A DNA stretch of 64,000 nt, taken from positions 62,001 through 126,000 of the forward strand of contig CAVYGM010000035.1 in NCBI GenBank assembly GCA_963768025.1, in the 5' to 3' direction. Both the position numbers and the translations under genes were made by a program. Origin of the DNA: CAVYGM01 sp963768025 (GTDB lineage: Bacteria > Bacteroidota > Bacteroidia > Cytophagales > Spirosomataceae). The notes below the pieces were generated by a model. The model worked only from the letters and a program-made list of their open reading frames with translations, made no database searches and was not told the DNA's origin. This document shows, piece after piece, positions 1 to 8,885 of this stretch. Position 1 is the first letter of the stretch. Every line of letters starts with the position of its first letter.

Positions 1-217
1 TAAGCCCGGAACGAATCCTCGTAGCAGTCGGAGAGGTGGTTCTGAAGCGGTCGGCCAGCACAAATTTCTGATTTTTGGGAAAGGTGTTGAGCAAAGGGGG
101 TTGCGAGATTTTAGAAGATTGTCAGTTTGAGTTGCAGTCGTGCCTTATGTAATCCTGGCGAAGACATGCTTACTATATTGCTGTCATAGTTCAATGACCA
201 TTGCTAGTGCCGAAAGC

Positions 218-623
218 GCTTGCCCTCACGGCCGGGAGGAGCTTCCGGGCGGGCCGCTCTCCAACGCCTCTGAATCCATATGGCCTGCTCAGGGCCTACC
301 GCACACACGCCATACTGTATCAGGTGACGGCCCATGCCGATCGGCTTATGAGAGATTGCTGATGCATATAGGGACAATGGTGACCGTAAAGCGCCGGATC
401 ATTAGTTTTTCAAATATGGTAGAATGGTCATGAAATCATCATCACCTTGATGAAAGTATCGAAACCAGCACACCTTTATGACATAACAGCACACCAAATC
501 AATCAACGCCTCTCATAAGCCGACCTTTTTTATGGCCTGTGTGCGATGGCCCCGAGCAGGCCGATAAGACACAGAGGCGTTGAGAAGGGAGCCGGAGCTC
601 TCCCTGGCCGTGAGGGCAAAAGC
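218..623. repeat. Imperfect long inverted repeat, ~115-135 bp arms
   Basis: The left arm (about 218-355) and the reverse complement of the right arm (about 511-623) align over their whole length with scattered mismatches and small gaps. Shared blocks in order are TTGCCCTCACGGCC, CAACGCCTCT, GGCCTGCTC, GGCC, GCACACA and CGGCTTATGAGAG. The spacer is about 155 bp. The right arm also has a nested repeat: CAACGCCTCT at 504-513 faces AGAGGCGTTG at 573-582. No transposase is present. It could be the remains of a MITE or of a palindromic recombination site, or template for a long structured RNA. Confidence 0.7.
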
Positions 624-892
624 CCGCATCACCAAAAACATCGAATTAAAGGCAAAAGAGTAAGCAATGCCTTTGAAATTCGCGAACCACTAGAAGGGAG
701 CCTCCGGACGCACGGAACTGACTTCTTCAAAACACTGTTTTTAATCATTCTTAACGCATGACACTATTTTATGAACAAGCTACTACACCGAACATCATGT
801 TTTTCTATATATTCGTATTCAGGGGTAAACCTGGTGAAATAGCCTAGTAGTTTGTCCCGCCTGCTTCTATGAACAGGCCAATGTCCATCCAG

Positions 893-936
893 CCGAAAGC
901 GATGAGTAAGCAATGAAAATGGCTTTCGGTTTTTTC
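893..936 (+). terminator. Terminator-like hairpin
   Basis: CCGAAAGC (893-900) pairs with GCTTTCGG (922-929) across a 21-base loop and is followed directly by TTTTTT. The shape is that of an intrinsic terminator for plus-strand transcription, although no gene could be identified upstream. Confidence 0.4.
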
Positions 937-948
937 CTAAACCCGCCT

Positions 949-3110
949 TGAACGCACTAATCCTCAAAGAACAAACCGCTGGAAAAATCGAATTCCCTCG
1001 CTGAACTACGGGTTAGTAACGGACAGCCCCGCTATTACGAAAAAGAAGGAAAGCTACTAGGTTTGCACCTGGCGGATACTGCTTGACAGATTCGGAGTTG
1101 ACTCCAACTGCTTAAAAATGATTGCACGGAATTAGAGGTACTGCACATCGCCCGCAATAATCTTAGCGAGCTTTCCTTAAAACTCCCCAATCTGAAATTC
1201 CTGGATGCCCGCGAAAACAAGGAATTGATCCACGTTGATCTATCCGGCTGCCCAAATATCGAAAAGGTAGTCTTAAACCGCTGCGCGATTTCCAGACTGA
1301 TTCTGCCAAAAGCATTACCCAACCTGATCCAACTGGAAGTAGCCAACAATCAGCTTACCGAATTACCGCTGACGGGAGCTATTCCAAAACTTCGCTTTCT
1401 GGATGTATCAGAAAATCAGCTTACCCAATTGCCCACGGTGCTGGCTGATTGTAAGGATGATTTTTATCTGCTGGCGGTTGGGAATAAGTTCGATGATATT
1501 ATTTCTGGTATTCTCCTGGACGTGAGTTTTTCGGACGAAGAGCGGACGAGAACGTTTAAAAAATTACCTGAGTCAGTTTAAAGATGTCACTAAAGTAATT
1601 ACCGTAATACTTTAAAAGTCATTTTTCTGGGCAATACACAGGTGGGCAAAACCACCCTTGCCGACCTGCTGACGGGCGATAGATAAAGCCAGATGAAGGA
1701 AGCACCCACGGGGTAAATCTGTTTGAGAAAGAACTGAACGAAACGCAGGTCATCGGCATTGACTTTGGCGGGCAGGACTACTACCACAGCATTCATTTCC
1801 CGCTATTCAACGAGCAGGCTCTGTACCTGCTGCTGTGGGGCAATGGGCAGGACGATGCTTTTGGAAAAGTAAAAAACGATAGAAACTGGCGAAGAAGAGG
1901 ATATTTATCCGCTCAATTATTGGCTGGGAGCGGTGGAGTACTACATCCGCGAAAACCGGAAGATAGCACGGGAAATCGAGGCAACTGGAAAGATAACAAC
2001 CTCAACCTGTACCTGATTCACAATCAACGGCTGGAAAATAAAGTCCGGAAAAACCGGGGACCTGAACAATAGGGACTTAAAAGAAAAAATGGCGTAGACG
2101 AACTTTACACGTTTTGCCTGGTTCCGAAGAATCCCACAGAAACGCCAAAGAAAGCCAAAGGGGCCGTTCTGGCATTGATTGAAGCACCATAAAATCAAGC
2201 GTGACCAATCCAGTTGCGCATACAGCTTCGCGAAGCGATCAGCAAGGCCCGGGAAGCAGGGAAGGTGGTGCTCAGCATTGAGAGACGTTTCAGAAATCCC
2301 TAATGCTCGAACATAGACCTCCAATGGGAATGACATAAAGGAGGTGATCACCAATCTGTCGTACTCGATTGCCTGCCACTACCTGGATAATAACAAATTG
2401 GAGCGCCAATGCTCCCTTCACGGATGCCCTTACGCACTCACTTTATTACTGATCTGAGCGAAGTTTACTACCTGGCTGTATGGCATCCTGACTATTGGGG
2501 AACTAAGGGACAAGAAGGAAGGGTATTTCAAAAGGCAGGACGCCAAACGCTGGCTCAAAAACAGCAAAGCCCTCCCCTACCTCGACTACATGCTGGGCTT
2601 TATGCTGCACCACAAGATTATTTTTGAAGTAAAAGGAGAAGAGGACTCTACGTAGTACCGCAGTACCTCAAACCCATCAAAGCGGGTAGTGTGGATGCGC
2701 TCTTTCTGGAAAGTTTCGATGCGCCATTGGTGCAGTATGAGTTTGGGAGTTATTTCCACAGCAACATCCTGGCCGAACTGATCAAGCGCTGCTACGAGTA
2801 TTTGTTGCAGGAAGAAGTAGGCTGGAAGTACATCATGTGGAAAAACAAGGTGATGCTGTACGATCAGGCAGAGACAGAAAAGCGTTTCCTGTTCCTTGAT
2901 TTTAAGTTACCCGAAGGCAACAGTCAGAACAAACCGACGATAAGCCTGAGCCAGTATTCCAAAAAACCGGTTAGCGACAAATTCGTACAGGACATCATGG
3001 GGATAATCGAAGAGCAAATCAAGTACTATGACTATACCAAATGGGTCAAGTCACCCTTTGGCACCTATCTGCCCTTTGAGGTACTGAACCAGGAGAAGAT
3101 TACTGGATAG
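949..3110 (+). pseudogene. Degenerate LRR-Roc-COR (Roco-type) GTPase
   Basis: Fragments of one large protein are scattered over all three plus frames. From left to right: a leucine-rich repeat segment (about 1020-1580; e.g. LPNLIQLEVANNQLTELP), a Ras-like Roc domain with P-loop GNTQVGKTT near 1625-1665, and its switch region GIDFGGQDYYHSIH near 1760-1800. COR-like segments follow, with a 139-codon frame at 2691-3110. That order is the Roco signature. Frame changes or stops occur about every 50-200 bp, far denser than elsewhere in the window, so this looks like true decay or very poor sequence. The reading frame can be followed across the last stop into the TIR ORF at 3205-3672, so the ancestor may have been a single LRR-Roc-COR-TIR protein. 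Such proteins are signalling or conflict GTPases. Confidence 0.75.
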
Positions 3111-3204
3111 CGAAAATCAGAAGGCAAGCAATCTGGTTTTTTACGAAAAATACGTGTACCGCCGGGGTGACTTTAAGCTGTTTTTACCCAATGAAAAATT
3201 TCTT

Positions 3205-3672
3205 ATGAAAAAGATTTTTATCTCCTACTCCCACAGTGACGAGTCGTACAAAGACGAACTCAAACGACATTTTGTGGCCTTAATCAAAGAAGACAAGGTT
3301 TCGGCGTTTGAGGACCGGGAGCTATCCATGGGAGGCAACTGGGACCTGGAATTGAAACAGAAAATAGACGATTGCGACATCATGATAGCGCTCATCAGCG
3401 TGGATTTCCTCAATACGGACTACATCATGAATACCGAAATTCCCCGGGCCATCGAGATGGGCAAAACCGTCGTCCCCATCGTAGTACGTCCCTGTGACTG
3501 GACCAATACTGTTTTGGGAAAATACAATGGTACCTCAAAAGGAAAGGTGATCAGTCTAATTGAAGAAAAAGATGCAAACGGAATGCCCCGTTACCGGACC
3601 GGATCGCGCGAAGAACGGGATATGTTCTGGCTGGAGGTGGTGAAGGAGTTCAGGAAGAAGGCGTTTGAATAG
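3205..3672 (+). CDS. TIR-domain protein (possibly C-terminal part of the Roco gene)
   Basis: The 155 residues starting MKKIFISYSHSDESY read as one TIR domain: strand A with the box-1-like IFISYSHSD, then FEDRELSMGGNW, and a central DIMIALISVDFLNTDYI strand-helix. Bacterial TIR domains act as NAD-cleaving or NAD-derived-signal-producing effectors, or as adaptors. I cannot assign the catalytic glutamate with certainty. The same open frame runs upstream to 3154 with coding-like sequence, so the domain may originally have been fused to the COR region of the preceding wreck. The ATG at 3205 is the best free-standing start because the TIR fold begins there. The domain itself is intact. An adaptor role for the Roco partner or a separate effector gene are both possible. 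Confidence 0.7.
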   Translation: MKKIFISYSHSDESYKDELKRHFVALIKEDKVSAFEDRELSMGGNWDLELKQKIDDCDIMIALISVDFLNTDYIMNTEIPRAIEMGKTVVPIVVRPCDWTNTVLGKYNGTSKGKVISLIEEKDANGMPRYRTGSREERDMFWLEVVKEFRKKAFE

Positions 3673-3767
3673 TTTCTATCTTTTGGCACAGAAAACAGTT
3701 TCAACCTCCTCTCAACCCCGCACCACAACTACCCAAACTCTGTGGTCAACAAAAAAAACAGCTACCC

Positions 3768-4651
3768 ATGCCCCTTTTCACGAAAAGCACCTGCATATTC
3801 CTGCTTTTGCTAGTAGCTTCTATTAGCTACCTTTCCGCCCAAACCAACGCCCAGAAAAAGCACATGGCCCGGCTCACCAAAACCAAAGGCCTGGTGGCCC
3901 TTTGGGACTTTAAGGAAGCCGCCGGGCAATACCGGGAAGCACGGGGCAAGGGTACCTTTCCGCTCAAAGAAACCAACGGCACGCTGCCCAGGATAGACGA
4001 AGGGCCGCTGTCGGGCTACTCGGCTTTGTTTGATGGCAAGACCTACCTCTCCCTGCCCCAGGCCGAAACCGGGAAGCTCAATATCCACGGCCAAAATCAG
4101 GGCGTAACGGTGATGGCCTGGGTGAAGTGGAGCGGCGAAAAAACGGGCTTTGTGGGGGGTATGTGGAACGAGTACCAGGACGGCGGTAAGCGGCAGTACG
4201 GGCTGTTTGTGTCGCTGCCCTACTACAATGGGCGCAATCAGGTGTGCGGGCACATTTCCCAAACCGGCAAACCGACGCCCCCCTTCCCCTACTCCATCGA
4301 CTACTCGGCGAGCCCGCAACGGTACCCGCCAACGAATGGAGCTGCGTGGCTTTTACCTACGATGGTACCTACATCCGCTCCTACTTCAACGGTGCTTTCG
4401 AGGCCCGCGCCCCCGAGCTGATTGAGCATACAGCCGGCTTTCCTGGCTCACCCGACGGCCTCACCCACTCCAAAAACCCGTACTACTTCCCGGAGGGGAT
4501 GGGCAACAACGGCTCGGACTTTACGGTGGGGGCCGTGCTTTTGAAAGCCGGAATGGGGAATACCTTCAAAGGGCAAATCGGCGGACTAGCGGTGTTTGAC
4601 CGGGCTTTGAGTGAGGAGGAAATGCGGAAGCTATCGAGTGGGAGGGAATAG
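3768..4651 (+). pseudogene. Secreted LamG/concanavalin-like domain protein (one frameshift)
   Basis: The ORF starts with a signal peptide (cleavage probably near the AQ at residues 24-25) and continues as a single concanavalin A/LamG-like jelly-roll. Supporting features are LVALWDFKEAAG, SALFDGKTYLSLP, GVTVMAWVKW near the middle, and the classic C-terminal GQIGGLAVFDRALSEEEM. The frame changes once near 4310-4325, after which the remaining ~110 residues continue in the next frame to the stop at 4651. Sequence on both sides is well conserved, so the break may be a sequencing indel. Such domains bind sugars or are found on secreted hydrolases of Bacteroidota. No catalytic domain is visible, so a carbohydrate-binding role is inferred. 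Confidence 0.7.
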
Positions 4652-4770
4652 CGGGGTGCTGTTTTGGGATGTTTGGGTGGGGCAGTTGGAGACTGCTTTG
4701 TATAGAAAGCGCGTAGTCTCCCTGCGGAAGACCACGCGCAACTTTCGGGTTATGCTTTGACTTTGGACGA

Positions 4771-5707
4771 TCAAGGCGTGGCCGTCCCGATCGGCGACTC
4801 ATCGCACTTCACATCCCCCACCACGTACTGCATACTATCCAGGAAGAATTGGAGGAGTTTGGGGTTTTCGAAGCTTTGGGCGTTGTGTGAGGGTGAGGCG
4901 TATAACACCCGTCCCTTGCCGTAGCGCTTGATCCAGGAGATGTATTTTTTGTCTTCGGGATTATCGCCTTTCAGACCTTTGACTCTCACTGGTGGTCAGG
5001 TACATCAGGGGGTGGAAGTTCTGCTTGGTGTAAGCGTTCTTGAACATATAGGCTTCATCCACATGCGTGAACCCCTCCCCATCGAAGGCCTGCAGCAACT
5101 TGTGATCAGGATCGGCCAGTTTTACGCGGAGGGGTTGCTGGGCAGGATGATAATCGAAGCTACCCCCCATCATATCGCTGAATTCTTCGGAGTTGTTAAA
5201 AATCGTAACCGCCCCATGCAAAGCCAACAGTCCGCCGCCTTTCTTGATAAAGTTCAACAAATTCTCCTGCATTTCACTGGATTTTGCCGTTGCTTGTTCT
5301 TCGGTTAAGGACTTGTTCTTGATGAGTTGATCATAAAACAAATCGCGCCGCGGGTTGATGGAGCAGTTGTTGTTCAGTACCACGGCATCAAACTGCTTCA
5401 AGTTGTTTTTCTCAAACATCATGATGTCATTGGTGGTCACTACCTCAAACGCATCACTTTTTTTGGCCAGAATCTCCACCATGGCCGCGGTATGGGGTAC
5501 CACCCAATGATCAAAACCTGTGAAGAGCGAGAAAAGCAGGACTTTGTGCTTTTTCTTGCTGGGGTAGGTGGGTTTGGCCGGGGCCAGGTTTTCTATTTTG
5601 GCTTTCCAGGCATCCGTTATAGCAAATTTTTCGAGGCTCTGGGCATGCATCTGGGTTCCAACCAGCATCAAAGCACCAAGGGCTATTAGAAAGTTTCTTT
5701 TTTTCAT
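4771..5707 (-). pseudogene. ThuA-like domain protein (one frameshift)
   Basis: Reading leftward, the protein has a signal peptide (MKKRNFLIALGALMLVGTQM) followed by a ThuA-like (trehalose-utilisation/class I glutamine-amidotransferase-like) fold. Landmarks are KVLLFSLFTGFDHW, FDAVVLNNNC, the glycine-rich IKKGGGLLALHGAV nucleophile-elbow region with the GMMGGSF-like loop after it (DMMGGSFDYHP), and THVDEAYMF. A frame change near 4985 moves the last ~70 residues (KKYISWIKRYGKGRVLYASPS to the stop at 4771) into another frame. ThuA proteins of Bacteroidota are secreted and usually sit with sugar oxidoreductases and DUF1080 proteins. Their exact substrate is not known. A DUF1080 gene lies 6 kb away. 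Confidence 0.8.
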
Positions 5708-6372
5708 TAGTACTATTTTTAAGGATTCAGGTGATTGAGCGGCAATTTAATAAAATGTTGGATAAGACTTTCGGGTAATCTGTTTAGATCCTGTACGTAT
5801 ATAGTAACCCGGAGCGATTACCCGTGTACGTTACAAAGACGAATATCTAAAATCAAGCCCACTACACTCACCGGTCAATAAAAAGCTTTTGACTCTGGTG
5901 ACCTGATGGTTAACAGACCACCACAGGGCTTACTCTGCTGTACACTTAACAAGTAGATAATACGTCTCCGACACCAGAATTCCTACCTCTGATTGCCTGG
6001 CCGGAGCGAGTAACCCCGGCATTCACTGGTGCCAAACCCCGGATAAACCGGATAAACAAGTACGGTAATTGAGCAAAAAATAATTCAAGATGAGAACAAT
6101 TTATTTTTGCTTAACTAATTCTTATTAAGTACTTTCATGGTTAAATAAATACCTCTCCTTTTCTAAATAGCCATATTCCAGCCACCGTGTATAGCCATAA
6201 TGGGCTTGCAAGTGGTTAAAAGCATACTGTAGTACAGTGGTTTTTAGTATGCTTCTGTTGTAGTTCAATACCGCCCTGCTTAAAATTATCCCGGACTATC
6301 GGGAAGCCCGTGCTCTATGCTCACTAATTAGTAGATATTTTATTTTAGTCTGCAAAGGCTGATTGATCATGT
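5708..6372. other. Intergenic region between divergent genes
   Basis: These 665 bp separate the ThuA-like gene (leftward) from the histidine kinase (rightward). No open frame of interest is present. The only structure I see is a small perfect stem, AGCATACT (6221-6228) facing AGTATGCT (6246-6253), enclosing a second palindrome CTGTAGTACAG. It lies about 120 bp upstream of the kinase and could be a regulatory site. Confidence 0.4.
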
Positions 6373-8754
6373 ATGAAAACACAATCATTTCCTAATACGA
6401 AAACAGGTCACATTTTTACAAGTAGGATAGGGAAAGACAGCTCCGTACAGGAAAGTCCTGTGTTTGACCTATTGCCAGTGGGAATATGCGTGTGTGATAC
6501 GAAGGGAGTTATTATGAAGTACAACCCCAAAGCAACCGCACTGTGGGGACAGAATCCACAACCCGGAGATACCATCGAACGTTTTTTTGATTCCATGATA
6601 CTTCTTGACCCTGATGGACGGACTATGCCCTATCCTGCCAGGCCGGTAGCGAGCTCCCTCGCGCACAGATTTCAAGATAATGAAGTCGAAGTCACAATAG
6701 AACGACCCGACCTGACCAGGGTACAGGTGATAGTCAGTGCTACGCCAATACCCGACTTTCAGGATAGTGTAGCCGGGGCGCTTTTCTGTTTCCAGGATAT
6801 TACCCGGCAGCATAACAGTCACAAAGAAACCCTAAAAGTCAATCATGAATTACAGGATTGCCTTCAGAACGCGGCAATAGGCATTCACTGGGTGGATAGA
6901 AACGGGATTATTAATTGGGCCAATCAATCTGAACTGGATTTACTGGGTTATGAGGCAGAGGAATACATTGGGCATTCGATCCTTGAATTTCACGTCAACC
7001 AAGCTAAAATTAACGATATACTGACACGGCTTACCAATGACGAAACACTGAATTTATATGAATCAGAATTGCGCTGTAAAGACGGCTCCATAAAGGCCGT
7101 TAATATTAGTTCCAATGTATACCGCGAGCAGGGTAATTTTATGCACACCCGATGTTTCACCATTGATATCACTCAAAAGAAACTACTTTATTCTCTAATT
7201 AAGGACAGTGAGCATCGATACCGACAGCTAATTCAGGGACTACCTGCCGCTGTATATACCTGCGATACCAATGGCTATATTACGCTTTTCAATGATGCTG
7301 CGATCTCGCTATGGGGAAGAGAGCCCGTAGTAGGAAAAGACCTATGGTGTGGTTCCTTGAACATTTTTACTGTCAACGGAGCCCCCCTGCCCCTGGAAGC
7401 TTGTCCGATGGCAATAGCGCTAAGGGAAAAACGAAAAGTATTTGGCCATGAGATCGTTATAGAACGACCCGACGGAACCAGAAGACACGTTCTTCCGTAT
7501 CCCCAACCTATGTTTGACACTTCTGGTTGTATGACGGGCGCCATCAATATGCTCGTAGATATAAGTAATCTTAGAGAAGCCGAACATGCGCTCAGAGAGA
7601 GTGAAGAACGGTTCAGTATTGCTGCTAATACCGCTCCCGTACTGATCTGGATGTGTGATACCGAGAAAAGGCGCTATTTCTTTAATAAATGTTGGCTCGA
7701 TTTTACTGGCCGTACCGTTGAGCAAGAAACAGATTTCGGCTGGATGGAGAGCGTTCATCCCGACGATAAGGATAGGATTTTGAATTCGTTTAACGAGTGC
7801 TTTGAACAACAAACTGAGTTTAAAACTGAATACAGACTACGAAGAAAAAATGGTCAATACCGGTGGGTTCATTCACATGGTATCCCGAGGTACACCTTAG
7901 CTAACTTATTTGAAGGGTATATAGGAACCAGTATTGACATAAATGAGCGAAAATTATATCAGGAAGAACTATCAAAGAGAGTATACGAAAGGACTAATGA
8001 GTTAAGGATTGCAAATGAAAAATTAGCAATTTCAAATAAAGAACTCGAACAGTTTGCTTATATCGCAAGCCATGATTTACAGGAACCATTGCGGAAAGTA
8101 AAATCCTTTGGGGACTTGCTCATACACAGATACGGAGATAAGTTGGATAACGATGGAGTAAATTTCATACAACGGATGCAGTCAGCCACGGAGCGGATGA
8201 AAGACTTGATTGATGAAATACTGAAATTTTCCAGAGTAGCAACTCCAACTACAAAGACCTGGCTAGATATGCCCCGGGAGCTGACGGGTATACTAAACGA
8301 CCTGGACGCGTTGATTGTAGAAACGGGTGCTACCATAGAAATTGACCCCCTTTTTTCCATATTTGGCAACAAGTCTCAGATCAGGCAGGTATTTCAGAAC
8401 TTACTCGGTAATGCGTTAAAGTTTAACATACCTGGCATTCGGCCTGAAATCAGGATTACATCTCGGTTAGTCCAGGGAAAGGATACGGGGTTTGCTTTGT
8501 CTGAATTCGAAGAAGATCTTGACTTTCAATTAATTGAAATACATGATAATGGAATAGGTTTTGAACAGCCGTATGCTGAAAAGATTTTTAAGGTATTCGT
8601 ACGGTTGCATGGTAGTACCAAGTATACAGGATCAGGAATCGGACTTTCAATAGTTCTAAAAATTGTAGAAAACCATAATGGACACATTCGAGCCATCGGA
8701 AGACCCATGCAGGGCGCAACCTTTCAGCTACTATTCCCAACGATTGAGTCATAA
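6373..8754 (+). CDS. Multi-PAS sensor histidine kinase
   Basis: A 793-residue soluble kinase without membrane segments. Four PAS/PAC units can be followed at about residues 28-145, 155-272, 280-402 and 408-530; units 1 and 3 resemble each other (both carry IERPD-type strands). A short coiled coil (ELSKRVYERTNELRIANEKL) leads into HisKA with the phospho-acceptor His567 in ASHDLQEPLRK. The HATPase_c domain has N-box FQNLLGNALKF (near 674), G1 DNGIGFE (near 725) and G2 GSGIGLS (near 754). The protein presumably autophosphorylates in response to a cytoplasmic signal such as redox state, light or a small ligand. No cysteine or haem motif lets me choose. There is no adjacent response regulator, so it is an orphan. 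It ends at a strong hairpin shared with the convergent receptor gene. Confidence 0.95.
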   Translation: MKTQSFPNTKTGHIFTSRIGKDSSVQESPVFDLLPVGICVCDTKGVIMKYNPKATALWGQNPQPGDTIERFFDSMILLDPDGRTMPYPARPVASSLAHRFQDNEVEVTIERPDLTRVQVIVSATPIPDFQDSVAGALFCFQDITRQHNSHKETLKVNHELQDCLQNAAIGIHWVDRNGIINWANQSELDLLGYEAEEYIGHSILEFHVNQAKINDILTRLTNDETLNLYESELRCKDGSIKAVNISSNVYREQGNFMHTRCFTIDITQKKLLYSLIKDSEHRYRQLIQGLPAAVYTCDTNGYITLFNDAAISLWGREPVVGKDLWCGSLNIFTVNGAPLPLEACPMAIALREKRKVFGHEIVIERPDGTRRHVLPYPQPMFDTSGCMTGAINMLVDISNLREAEHALRESEERFSIAANTAPVLIWMCDTEKRRYFFNKCWLDFTGRTVEQETDFGWMESVHPDDKDRILNSFNECFEQQTEFKTEYRLRRKNGQYRWVHSHGIPRYTLANLFEGYIGTSIDINERKLYQEELSKRVYERTNELRIANEKLAISNKELEQFAYIASHDLQEPLRKVKSFGDLLIHRYGDKLDNDGVNFIQRMQSATERMKDLIDEILKFSRVATPTTKTWLDMPRELTGILNDLDALIVETGATIEIDPLFSIFGNKSQIRQVFQNLLGNALKFNIPGIRPEIRITSRLVQGKDTGFALSEFEEDLDFQLIEIHDNGIGFEQPYAEKIFKVFVRLHGSTKYTGSGIGLSIVLKIVENHNGHIRAIGRPMQGATFQLLFPTIES

Positions 8755-8798
8755 GGCTTAAAAGTACCCTACATTACAAATGCAGTTTGTTAAAAAAT

Positions 8799-8841
8799 AA
8801 GAAGCTGTTTGAGCTAATCTTAATTTAGCCAACAGCTTCTT
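8799..8841. terminator. Bidirectional terminator hairpin
   Basis: AAGAAGCTGTT (8799-8809) is an exact inverted copy of AACAGCTTCTT (8831-8841) with a 21-base loop. It lies between the convergent ends of the histidine kinase and the TonB-dependent receptor and can serve both. Confidence 0.7.
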
Positions 8842-8885
8842 AAAAGGGTCCCACGTCTTCTTCTCCTTACGTGAAACTACGCTGA

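Larger units (their letters stand above)
1..948. other. Non-coding/degenerate left end
   Basis: No convincing gene is visible in this stretch. Short open frames at 140-433 and 546-761 (+) lie almost entirely in the arms of an inverted repeat and have no recognisable protein features. A 67-codon frame at 764-967 (-) also resembles nothing I know. The region holds the long inverted repeat described separately (218-623) and a terminator-like hairpin (893-936). It precedes a wrecked LRR-Roc-COR gene, so it may be the decayed upstream part of an accessory island. Confidence 0.5.

Noticed and set aside
140..761. Two short plus-strand ORFs at the left end (140-433, 546-761)
   Set aside because: They overlap the arms of the inverted repeat, have no ribosome-site or domain support and low-complexity composition.
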